Shown here: positions 42,655 to 50,663 of the stretch, in pieces
Numbering within the stretch: position 1 is the first letter of the stretch
Layout of the letters: each line of letters starts with the position of its first letter
Position numbers and translations under genes: made by a program
Assembly (NCBI RefSeq): GCF_001941825.1
Contig: NZ_CP019038.1
Coordinates: 5,270,001-5,334,000, forward strand
Source: Massilia putida
GTDB lineage: Bacteria; Pseudomonadota; Gammaproteobacteria; Burkholderiales; Burkholderiaceae_D
Reading direction: 5' to 3'
Length of the DNA stretch: 64,000 nucleotides
Notes under the pieces: generated by a model
What the model was told of the DNA's origin: nothing
Database searches by the model: none
What the model saw: only the letters and a program-made list of their open reading frames with translations

Positions 42655-45510
42655 ATGAATAAGATCACTAAAGAGAAAGTCATCGCAAAATCCCTCCGTC
42701 TCGTATTCTCCGGTACTGCCATCGCAACGACGGCCGGTCTGGCGGGACAAGCCATGGCGCAGACCCAGGATACGCAGCAGGCGCCGATCGCGCGCGTCGA
42801 AATCACTGGATCGGCAATCAAGCGTACCGAATCCGAGACCGCATTGCCCATCACCGTCCTGACCCATGCCGACCTCGAGCGTACTGGCGCCACGACCGCC
42901 CAGGACCTCGTGAACCTGATCCCCTCGAACTTCGGTGGCGGTGTGCTGGCGCAAAACGTCGGCTCGACGGGCAACCCGTCAACTGCTAACCTGCGTGGCC
43001 TGGGGGCGCAATATACGCTCGTTCTGCTCAATGGCCGCCGCGTTGCAAACTATGCGTTCGGCAGCAATCCGGTCGACCTGAATTCGATTCCGATGTCGGC
43101 GATCGAGCGTGTCGAGGTATTGCGTGATGGCGCTTCGGCCATTTATGGCGCGGATGCGGTCGCCGGCGTGATCAACTTCATCCTGCGCAAGGATTACCAG
43201 GGTGCGGAATTGTCCGCCTACGACAGCAAGGTCCAGCAAAAAGGCGGTAATACCCGGAGTTTCAATTTCACGGGCGGCTACGGCGATCTTGCGACCCAAA
43301 ACTTCAATGTGCTGCTCAGCGCGAATCACGAAGTCGACGACGCGCTCAAGTCGACCCAGCGCAGCTTTGCCAAGACGGGCGTCCGACCCGACCTCGGCCT
43401 GATCAAGAATTCCCCGCGCAACGGTATCCCTAACTTCAACTTTACGGATTCGAACGGAAACCAATATACGAACGTTAATCCGTATCGATACAAGAACTGC
43501 GACAACGCAGCTTTTGCGCTCATCCCGATCGGTAGTCCGACCAAGTGCGGTACCGATTATGTGCGCTTCATTGACCTGATCCCGAAGGCCAAGCACGACA
43601 ACATCGTGGCGCGCGGCGTGCTTCAACTGAACGACGACAATGAAGTCTATGTCGAAGCCACCCATACCAGGGACGAAACGACTGCCCACTATTCTCCGGC
43701 ACCGTACACCAAGCCAATGATCTACCCGGCAAGCGGTCGCTTTTATCCGAAAAGCTTTACGCTGCCCAAGGGCATGACCTTGTCGAATGGTACTGTCCTC
43801 ACGGCTGATACCGTGGTAACGCCTGTCGGGCCAATGAGCGGTACCTGGCGTACAGTGGCCGGCGGCGGACGTGCAGACTTGACCAACGTTACCAATAACC
43901 GTTTCCTGGTCGGAACCAAAGGCACGATTGCCGGTTGGGACTATGATGCTGCTCTGTCCTACTCGAAGAACAAAGGCGAGATTTTGTTTGGCGACGGCCA
44001 GTACAGCTATGCGAAGCTGACTCCTCTGATCGCTTCGGGTGCCATCAACGTTTTCGGCGATCAGGACGCGGACAGCTTGGCGGCATTGCAAAGCGCACGC
44101 CTGACTGGTATGGAAAACAGCGCGACGTCGACGGCAAAGGAATTCGACGCCCGGCTGTCCAAGGAACTGATGCAGATGCAATATGGCTCCCTGGGATTCG
44201 CAGTCGGCATCGACATGCGCCGCGAGCAGCTGGAGCAGATATCGTCCGATGTCATGGCATCGGGTGACCAGGTCGGCGGCAACGGTCCGGTTCCGGGCGT
44301 AAGCGGCGGCCGCAAAGTCTATTCCGCTTATTCGGAATTGTCGGTGCCGCTGTACCAGCATCTCGACCTCGACCTGGCCGCGCGCTATGACAAGTACAAG
44401 AACGATTTCGGCACGTCGTTCTCGCAAGTGAGTCCCAAGGCCTCCTTGCGCTACCAGCCGATCAAGGAACTCATGATGCGCAGTTCCGTCGCCAAAGGCT
44501 TCCGGGCGCCGACCTTGTACCAAAATCTGTTGCCGTATGCATACGGACAGAACACCAATGGTAGTTTCAGCGATCCGGTGCGCTGCCCAGGTGGCACGCC
44601 GATCGCGAGTGTCAATCCGGTGGGCGCGCTCGAGGACGAATGCAATGTCCAGTTGAGCGCAGCACGCGGCGGTAATCCGAATCTGGATCCGGAAAAGTCG
44701 AAGCAATTCTCGCTGGGCATGGTGTTCCAGCCGACGCAGTCCATCAGCGGCTCGCTCGACTATTGGAATATCAAGATCGACCATTCCATCGTGCAGACGT
44801 CGGAAATCGGTGTTTTCGACAATCCGACCCTGTATCAAAACAATTACTGGCGTGTCGATCCGAAAACCTTGCCGCTTGATTCGACCGGCAAGCCGTTCCT
44901 GGATCCCACGACGCTCAACAAGAGTAATTCGATCCAGGGCAGCACCAATAAGGACTTCCCGCTGGCGTTTATCGACTTGCCCTATGCAAACTCGTCGAGA
45001 TTCTTCGCGTCGGGTCTGGATCTGAACCTGAACTACAAGCGGAAAATCGACGGGGTTGGCAGCTTTGGCGTCAATCTGGACGGTACGTACTATTTGACTC
45101 ACGGGTATCAGTATACGGGCGTGGGCAGCGTCAGCGATCTCGGTAAATACAAGGACTTTGGCGCGACGCCGCGCTGGCGTCACATCCTGACGTTCACCCT
45201 GAAGACCGGTCCGGTGGTGCTGTCGCTGACGCACAACTACACGGAGGGTTACCAGGACTACACGAATGCCGACCTGATCGGTCCGGATTACCCGGCAGAG
45301 CGCCGCGTATCGTCGAACAGCACGTTCGATACGCAAGCCGTCTGGACTCCGATCAAGAATGTGGACTTGGCGCTCGGCATCAAGAACCTGACGAACCAGG
45401 AACCGCCGTCGTCGCGTAACGACCAGGGTTTCCAGACCGGCTATGACCCGCAGTATGGAAACCCGTTGGGACGCGTGTTCTATGCGCGCGCGAAGTATAA
45501 GTTCTGGTAA
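42655..45510 (+). CDS. TonB-dependent receptor 2 (atypical base composition)
   Basis: This 951-residue outer-membrane receptor has a signal peptide (cleavage near AMAQ), plug motifs PITVLTHADLERTGATTAQD and VEVLRDGASAIYGADAVAGVINF, and a long barrel ending FYARAKYKFW. Codon usage is more even and GC lower than in neighbouring genes, suggesting more recent acquisition or relaxed selection. No STN domain is present. The ligand is unknown. It is divergent from the FAD dehydrogenase and faces rsmE. Confidence 0.93.
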   Translation: MNKITKEKVIAKSLRLVFSGTAIATTAGLAGQAMAQTQDTQQAPIARVEITGSAIKRTESETALPITVLTHADLERTGATTAQDLVNLIPSNFGGGVLAQNVGSTGNPSTANLRGLGAQYTLVLLNGRRVANYAFGSNPVDLNSIPMSAIERVEVLRDGASAIYGADAVAGVINFILRKDYQGAELSAYDSKVQQKGGNTRSFNFTGGYGDLATQNFNVLLSANHEVDDALKSTQRSFAKTGVRPDLGLIKNSPRNGIPNFNFTDSNGNQYTNVNPYRYKNCDNAAFALIPIGSPTKCGTDYVRFIDLIPKAKHDNIVARGVLQLNDDNEVYVEATHTRDETTAHYSPAPYTKPMIYPASGRFYPKSFTLPKGMTLSNGTVLTADTVVTPVGPMSGTWRTVAGGGRADLTNVTNNRFLVGTKGTIAGWDYDAALSYSKNKGEILFGDGQYSYAKLTPLIASGAINVFGDQDADSLAALQSARLTGMENSATSTAKEFDARLSKELMQMQYGSLGFAVGIDMRREQLEQISSDVMASGDQVGGNGPVPGVSGGRKVYSAYSELSVPLYQHLDLDLAARYDKYKNDFGTSFSQVSPKASLRYQPIKELMMRSSVAKGFRAPTLYQNLLPYAYGQNTNGSFSDPVRCPGGTPIASVNPVGALEDECNVQLSAARGGNPNLDPEKSKQFSLGMVFQPTQSISGSLDYWNIKIDHSIVQTSEIGVFDNPTLYQNNYWRVDPKTLPLDSTGKPFLDPTTLNKSNSIQGSTNKDFPLAFIDLPYANSSRFFASGLDLNLNYKRKIDGVGSFGVNLDGTYYLTHGYQYTGVGSVSDLGKYKDFGATPRWRHILTFTLKTGPVVLSLTHNYTEGYQDYTNADLIGPDYPAERRVSSNSTFDTQAVWTPIKNVDLALGIKNLTNQEPPSSRNDQGFQTGYDPQYGNPLGRVFYARAKYKFW

Positions 45511-45570
45511 GCGTAACGACGGGATGTTTCCCGTAGATGTCGGCTAACGTCGTTTTGGCTGAATCGACCA

Positions 45571-45606
45571 AGCCCCATGTGCAGGCGTTGCGCTGTGCAT
45601 GGGGCT
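45571..45606. terminator. Possible hairpin terminator after receptor 2
   Basis: Arms AGCCCCATGTGCAG (45571-45584) and CTGTGCATGGGGCT (45593-45606) pair over 14 positions, two of them GU wobbles, between the receptor 2 stop and the convergent rsmE gene. No T run follows. Confidence 0.55.
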
Positions 45607-45617
45607 GAAGTGCTCCT

Positions 45618-46346
45618 TCATAACGCATCCCATGTCGCCGCCAGGATGGCCAGTGCCGCCAGCCCGGCGGTTTCCGTGCGCAGCACACGCGGGCCCATCG
45701 ACAGCGGCAGCGCACCCGCGGCAAGCGCGGCTTGTTCTTCCTGATTGCTGAAACCACCTTCCGGGCCGACGAGCAGCGTGACATCACGCGGCGCTTGAGC
45801 ACGCGCCCAATGCGCAAGAGAACTCGGCGCGTGCGGCGACAGCAGGATCGCCGTGTGGTCGCCCGTGGGACGGGCGAGCCAGTGCTGCAGGTCTTGCACG
45901 GGCGCGACATCGGCCAGGCGGTTGCGGCCGCACTGCTCGGACGCGCTGACGACGACGGCCTGCCAGTGCGCGAGGCGCTTGTCGGCCCGGTCGCCGGACA
46001 GGCGCACGACGGAGCGCTGCGCTGCCAGCGGGGCGATGGCGGCGGCGCCCAGTTCGACGGCCTTCTCGACGATCCAGTCCATCTTGCTACTCTCGGGCAG
46101 ACCCTGGGCCAGGGTCACGCGGAAGGGGAGTTCCACGTCGACGGCCTCGATCGCCAGGATCTCGGCGGTGGCGCGGCGCTTGCCGATCTCGACGAGCCGC
46201 GCGCGCACCTGGCCGCCCTCGCCATTGAACAGCACGAGTTCGTCGCCGCTCTGCTGGCGCACGACGTGCAGGTGGTGGGCGACGGGTTCCGGCAGGTCGA
46301 CGACGCTGCCGGGGCGAAGCGGCTGGGGACAGTGGAAACGTGGCAT
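45618..46346 (-). CDS. rsmE: 16S rRNA m3U1498 methyltransferase
   Basis: This 242-residue protein starts at MPRFHCPQPL. It has an N-terminal PUA-like domain and a SPOUT methyltransferase domain with LLVGPEGGFSNQEE and LGPRVLRTETA-type (here MGPRVLRTETA) motifs that form the knotted SAM site. It methylates U1498 of 16S rRNA. An ATG 11 codons upstream is in frame but not favoured by the family start. It is divergent from tkt. Confidence 0.95.
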   Translation of the reverse strand: MPRFHCPQPLRPGSVVDLPEPVAHHLHVVRQQSGDELVLFNGEGGQVRARLVEIGKRRATAEILAIEAVDVELPFRVTLAQGLPESSKMDWIVEKAVELGAAAIAPLAAQRSVVRLSGDRADKRLAHWQAVVVSASEQCGRNRLADVAPVQDLQHWLARPTGDHTAILLSPHAPSSLAHWARAQAPRDVTLLVGPEGGFSNQEEQAALAAGALPLSMGPRVLRTETAGLAALAILAATWDAL

Positions 46347-46468
46347 GGATGGCAATCGGAACTGTGGAGAAGCCGGCATTTTAAATCCCGATGACCATGC
46401 TCTGGTAAAATAACGGGTTAAGGCCAGCCCGTGCCACCGCTTTCCAATCCTCAGACTTCACCACACCC

Positions 46469-48466
46469 ATGAAATCTCTGCAAACCACCACCCTGATGGC
46501 CAACGCAATCCGCGCGCTGGCGATGGACGCCGTCCAGAAGGCGAATTCCGGTCACCCCGGCATGCCGATGGGCATGGCCGAGATCGCCGTAGCGCTGTGG
46601 GACGGTCACTATCGCCACAATCCCGCCAATCCGGGCTGGATGAACCGCGACCGTTTCCTGCTGTCGAACGGCCACGGTTCGATGCTGCACTACGCACTGC
46701 TGCACCTGTCGGGTTACGACCTGTCGATGGACGACATCCGCAATTTCCGCCAGATGCACTCCAAGACCCCGGGCCACCCGGAAGTCGGCATCACCCCGGG
46801 CGTGGAAACGACGACCGGCCCGCTGGGCCAGGGCATCGCCAACGCCGTCGGCATGGCGCTCGCGGAGTGGCTGCTGGCCAAGGAATTCAACCGTCCGGGC
46901 TTCGACATCGTCGACCACTACACGTACGCGTTCGTGGGTGACGGTTGCCTGATGGAAGGCATCTCGCACGAAGTGGCGTCGCTGGCCGGCACGCTGCGCC
47001 TCTCCAAGATGATCTGGCTGTACGACGACAACGGCATTTCGATCGACGGCAAGGTGGAAGGCTGGTTCACCGACGACACGCCGAAGCGCTTCGAAGCCTA
47101 CGGCTGGAACGTGATCCCGGGCGTGGACGGCCACGACGTCGCCGCGGTCGATGCCGCCATCGCCAAGGCCAAGCAGTCGGACCGTCCGACGCTGATCTGC
47201 TGCAAGACCATCATCGGCAAGGGTTCGCCGAACCTGCAGGGCGGCGACAAGGTGCACGGCGCCGCGCTGGGCGAGAAGGAAGTCGCCGCGGTGCGCGAGC
47301 ACCTGATCTGGGACGCCGTCCCGTTCGACATCCCGGCCCCGATCTACGAAGCGTGGGACCAGAAGCAGAAGGGCGCCTCGCTTGAGGCCGCATGGAACGA
47401 ACTGTTCGCCGGCTACCGCGCACAGTATCCGGAACTGGCCGCCGAATTCGAGCGCCGCATGAAGGGCGACCTGCCGGGCAAATTCGAAGAGACGCTGGCC
47501 GCCGCCATCGCGCAGACCATCGACAAGAAAGAAACGATCGCCACGCGCAAGGCGAGCCAGAACGCGATCCAGGCGCTGGCACCGGTGCTGCCGGAATTCC
47601 TGGGCGGCTCGGCCGACCTGACCGGCTCGAACCTGACCAACTGGAAGGAATCGATCCCGCTGCGTTCGGGCACGCCGGGCAACCACATCAATTACGGCGT
47701 GCGCGAGTTCGGCATGGCCGCCATGATGAACGGCGTCGCCCTGCACGGCGGCTTCATCCCGTTCGGCGCCACGTTCCTGACGTTCTCGGACTACAGCCGC
47801 AACGCGTTGCGCATGGCCGCGCTGATGAAGATCCGTTCGCTGTTCGTGTTCACGCACGACTCGATCGGCCTGGGCGAAGACGGCCCGACGCACCAGTCGG
47901 TCGAACACGTCTCGTCGCTGCGCCTGATCCCGAACCTGGACAACTGGCGTCCGTGCGACACGACCGAATCGACCGTCGCCTGGGGCGAGGCGGTCAAGCG
48001 CAAGGACGGTCCGTCCACGCTGATCTTCTCGCGCCAGAACCTGCCGTTCATGGAGCGCGACGCGGCGACCGTCGCCAATATCGCGAAGGGCGGCTATGTC
48101 CTGCGCGACGCGCAGAACCCGGCCGCCGTGCTGATCGCGACGGGTTCGGAAGTGGAACTGGCGGTGAAAGCCGCCGAAACCCTGGCAGGCCAGGGTATCC
48201 AGGTGCGTGTGGTGTCGATGCCGTCGACCGACGTGTTCGAGCGCCAGGACGCGGCCTACAAGGCTGCCGTGCTGGGCCGCGGCATCCCGCGCGTGGCCGT
48301 CGAGGCTGGTGTGACGGACTTCTGGTACAAGTACGTCGGCCTGGAAGGTGCCGTGGTGGGCATCGATACCTTCGGCGAATCGGCGCCGGCCCCGGTGCTG
48401 TTCAAGCACTTCGGCTTCACGGTCGAGAATGTCGTCGCCAAGGTCAAATCGGTCCTCCCGGCTTAA
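46469..48466 (+). CDS. tkt: Transketolase
   Basis: This 665-residue enzyme is thiamine-diphosphate dependent and serves the pentose phosphate and Calvin-type interconversions. It shows [29 protein letters not shown] and the ThDP/Mg motif [12 protein letters not shown], then a Pyr domain ([24 protein letters not shown]) and a C-terminal domain. Gap (GAPDH) follows after a 219-bp spacer holding a structured repeat; the tkt-gap order is typical of betaproteobacterial cbb-like and glycolytic loci. Confidence 0.97.
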   Translation: MKSLQTTTLMANAIRALAMDAVQKANSGHPGMPMGMAEIAVALWDGHYRHNPANPGWMNRDRFLLSNGHGSMLHYALLHLSGYDLSMDDIRNFRQMHSKTPGHPEVGITPGVETTTGPLGQGIANAVGMALAEWLLAKEFNRPGFDIVDHYTYAFVGDGCLMEGISHEVASLAGTLRLSKMIWLYDDNGISIDGKVEGWFTDDTPKRFEAYGWNVIPGVDGHDVAAVDAAIAKAKQSDRPTLICCKTIIGKGSPNLQGGDKVHGAALGEKEVAAVREHLIWDAVPFDIPAPIYEAWDQKQKGASLEAAWNELFAGYRAQYPELAAEFERRMKGDLPGKFEETLAAAIAQTIDKKETIATRKASQNAIQALAPVLPEFLGGSADLTGSNLTNWKESIPLRSGTPGNHINYGVREFGMAAMMNGVALHGGFIPFGATFLTFSDYSRNALRMAALMKIRSLFVFTHDSIGLGEDGPTHQSVEHVSSLRLIPNLDNWRPCDTTESTVAWGEAVKRKDGPSTLIFSRQNLPFMERDAATVANIAKGGYVLRDAQNPAAVLIATGSEVELAVKAAETLAGQGIQVRVVSMPSTDVFERQDAAYKAAVLGRGIPRVAVEAGVTDFWYKYVGLEGAVVGIDTFGESAPAPVLFKHFGFTVENVVAKVKSVLPA

Positions 48467-48474
48467 CGAGGGGA

Positions 48475-48585
48475 GCCTCGCAAACCTACTGCGCGTTGCA
48501 GGTTCGGCCTGCGATGCTCGCTGTACCGTAAGTACAGCTGCGCTTCTCGGCCAAACCTGCGGCCGCTCGCTACGGTTTTCGAGGC
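48475..48585 (-). repeat. Structured interspersed repeat, copy B (inverted)
   Basis: This is the same ~111-bp element as at 16601 and 59893, in reverse orientation. It starts 9 bp after the tkt stop and ends 100 bp before gap. Read on the minus strand it has outer arms GCCTCGAAAACC / GGTTTGCGAGGC, a second stem GCAGGTTTGGCC / GGCCGAACCTGC and the apical GCTGTAC / GTACAGC. Confidence 0.88.
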
Positions 48586-48685
48586 CCCCGATACGCTAAC
48601 GGGATGCACGGACGCGGAGGCTGTCCGTGCGGCTGTATTCGCGCTATGCTTCGGTGTTAGGATTTTTTTAATCAGGAGTGAATAA

Positions 48686-49696
48686 ATGACGATCAAAGTA
48701 GCAATCAACGGTTATGGCCGTATCGGCCGCAACGTGCTGCGCGCTTTCTATGAAGGCGGCAAGAAACAGGACATCCAGATCGTGGCGCTGAACGATCTCG
48801 GCAATGTCGAGCACAACGCCCATCTGACCCGTTACGACACCACGCACGGCAAGTTCCCAGGCACCGTCGAAGTCGACGGCGACTACATGATCGTCAACGG
48901 CGACCGCATCCGCGTCTTCGCGCAGCGCAACCCGGCCGAACTGCCGTGGGGCGAGCTGGGCGTGGACGTCGTGCTGGAATGCACCGGCTTCTTCACCACC
49001 AAGGAAAAAGCCTCGGCCCACCTGAAAGGCGGCGCCAAGAAGGTCATCATCTCGGCACCGGGCGGCAAGGACGTCGACGCCACCATCGTGTTCGGCGTGA
49101 ACCAGAACGTGCTCAAGAGCACGGACACCGTGATCTCGAACGCGTCGTGCACCACCAACTGCCTGGCCCCGCTGGTCAAGCCGCTGAATGACGCCATCGG
49201 CCTGGAAAACGGCCTGATGACCACCGTGCACGCCTACACCAACGACCAGGTGCTGACCGACGTGATGCACGAAGACCTGCGCCGCGCCCGTTCGGCCACG
49301 CAGTCGATGATCCCGACCAAGACCGGCGCCGCCGCCGCTGTCGGTCTCGTGCTGCCGGAACTGAACGGCAAGCTGGACGGCTACGCGATCCGCGTGCCGA
49401 CCATCAACGTGTCGATCGTCGACCTGTCGTTCATCGCCAAGCGCGACACGACGGTCGAAGAGATCAACAAGCTGATGAAGGACGCATCGGAAGGCGCGCT
49501 GAAAGGCATCCTGACGTACAACACCGAGCCGCTGGTGTCGGTCGACTTCAACCACAACCCGGCCTCGTCGAACTTCGACGCGACGCTGACCAAGGTGTCG
49601 GGCCGCCTGGTGAAGGTCTCGTCCTGGTACGACAACGAGTGGGGCTTCAGCAACCGCATGCTGGACACCACCGTGGCGCTGATGAACGCCAAGTAA
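48686..49696 (+). CDS. gap: Glyceraldehyde-3-phosphate dehydrogenase, type I
   Basis: This 336-residue enzyme has the NAD motif [15 protein letters not shown] and the catalytic loop [12 protein letters not shown] with Cys155. The conserved YTNDQ and the C-terminal [13 protein letters not shown] are also present. It is the glycolytic phosphorylating GAPDH. AGGAG precedes ATG 48686. A strong terminator follows. Confidence 0.98.
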   Translation: MTIKVAINGYGRIGRNVLRAFYEGGKKQDIQIVALNDLGNVEHNAHLTRYDTTHGKFPGTVEVDGDYMIVNGDRIRVFAQRNPAELPWGELGVDVVLECTGFFTTKEKASAHLKGGAKKVIISAPGGKDVDATIVFGVNQNVLKSTDTVISNASCTTNCLAPLVKPLNDAIGLENGLMTTVHAYTNDQVLTDVMHEDLRRARSATQSMIPTKTGAAAAVGLVLPELNGKLDGYAIRVPTINVSIVDLSFIAKRDTTVEEINKLMKDASEGALKGILTYNTEPLVSVDFNHNPASSNFDATLTKVSGRLVKVSSWYDNEWGFSNRMLDTTVALMNAK

Positions 49697-49713
49697 TCCG
49701 CACTACCCAACGG

Positions 49714-49738
49714 AAAACGCTCCCTCGGGAGCGTTTTT
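49714..49738 (+). terminator. Terminator after gap
   Basis: AAAACGCTCC / GGAGCGTTTT, a 10-bp stem around CTCG with a T run, lies 17 bp after the gap stop. Confidence 0.9.
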
Positions 49739-49753
49739 CATTTGTGCGGATTA

Positions 49754-49785
49754 CGTAGGGTGGGCGGAGGGCCGCCCACCCTACG
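49754..49785. repeat. Perfect palindromic repeat (TAGGGTGGGCGG...CCGCCCACCCTA)
   Basis: The 14-bp arms CGTAGGGTGGGCGG and CCGCCCACCCTACG are separated by 4 nt. It lies between gap and the convergent map gene, 13 bp from the map stop. Same family as 29540-29618. Confidence 0.85.
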
Positions 49786-49797
49786 AATGGTGTTACC

Positions 49798-50565
49798 TCA
49801 TTTTGTTTTTGGCCAGGGCGTGAGGATCTCGAACCCGTTCTTGGTCACCGCGATCATGTGCTCCCACTGCGCCGACAGCGAGCGGTCGCGCGTCACGACG
49901 GTCCAGCCGTCGTCGAGCTGTTCCACGTCCGCGTCTCCCATATTGATCATGGGCTCGACCGTGAAGGTCATGCCTTCCTTGATGAGCATGCCCGTGTTCG
50001 GCCGGCCGTAGTGCAGCACCTGCGGGTCTTCGTGGTAGACCTTGCCGATGCCGTGCCCGCAGTATTCGCGCACGACGGAATAGCCCTGGCCTTCCGCCAG
50101 TTTCTGGATCGCATGGCCGACGTCGCCCAGGCGCGCGCCCGGACGCACGGCGCGGATGCCGGCCATCATGGCGTCGTACGTCGTGTCGACGAGCTTCTTC
50201 GCCTCCGGACTCGGCGTGCCGACGAAGTACATGCGGCTCGTGTCGCCGTGCCAGCCGTCCTTGATCACGGTGACGTCGATATTGATGATGTCGCCGTCGT
50301 TCAGGATCTCGGCAGGCGTCGGAATGCCGTGGCAGACGACGCTGTTGACGGACGTGCACAGGGTCTTGGGAAAGCCGTGGTAGCCGACGTTGGCCGGCGT
50401 GGCCTTTTGCACCTTGCGGATGTATTCGTTGCAGCGGCGGTCGAGTTCCTCGGTGGAGACGCCGGGGACGACGTATTCGGAAATCATTTCCAGCACCTCG
50501 GCCGCCAGGCAGCCCGAGACGCGCATCTTCGCAATATCTTTTTCTGTTTTGAGTTTGATAGCCAT
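49798..50565 (-). CDS. map: Methionine aminopeptidase type I
   Basis: This 255-residue enzyme removes the initiator methionine. All five metal ligands are visible: Asp in NIDVTV, Asp in HGDTSRMY, His in GHGIGKVYHEDP, Glu in FTVEPMINMG and Glu in AQWEHMIAV. The catalytic His in VVCHGIP is also present. Start ATG 50565 (MAIKLKTEKD) fits the family. Confidence 0.97.
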   Translation of the reverse strand: MAIKLKTEKDIAKMRVSGCLAAEVLEMISEYVVPGVSTEELDRRCNEYIRKVQKATPANVGYHGFPKTLCTSVNSVVCHGIPTPAEILNDGDIINIDVTVIKDGWHGDTSRMYFVGTPSPEAKKLVDTTYDAMMAGIRAVRPGARLGDVGHAIQKLAEGQGYSVVREYCGHGIGKVYHEDPQVLHYGRPNTGMLIKEGMTFTVEPMINMGDADVEQLDDGWTVVTRDRSLSAQWEHMIAVTKNGFEILTPWPKTK

Positions 50566-50610
50566 GGTTCGTTTGTTGTGCACCGGTCGCCCATGATAGC
50601 CGCTCGCATG

Positions 50611-50644
50611 AAAAAATGCCCGCCAGGCGAACCTGGCGGGCATT
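50611..50644 (-). terminator. Terminator downstream of TonB-dependent receptor 3
   Basis: A 13-bp stem AATGCCCGCCAGG / CCTGGCGGGCATT with CGAA loop, and an A run that is a U run on the minus strand, lies 20 bp past the receptor stop. Confidence 0.9.
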
Positions 50645-50663
50645 GTTCAGCCGGTCGATCCGA

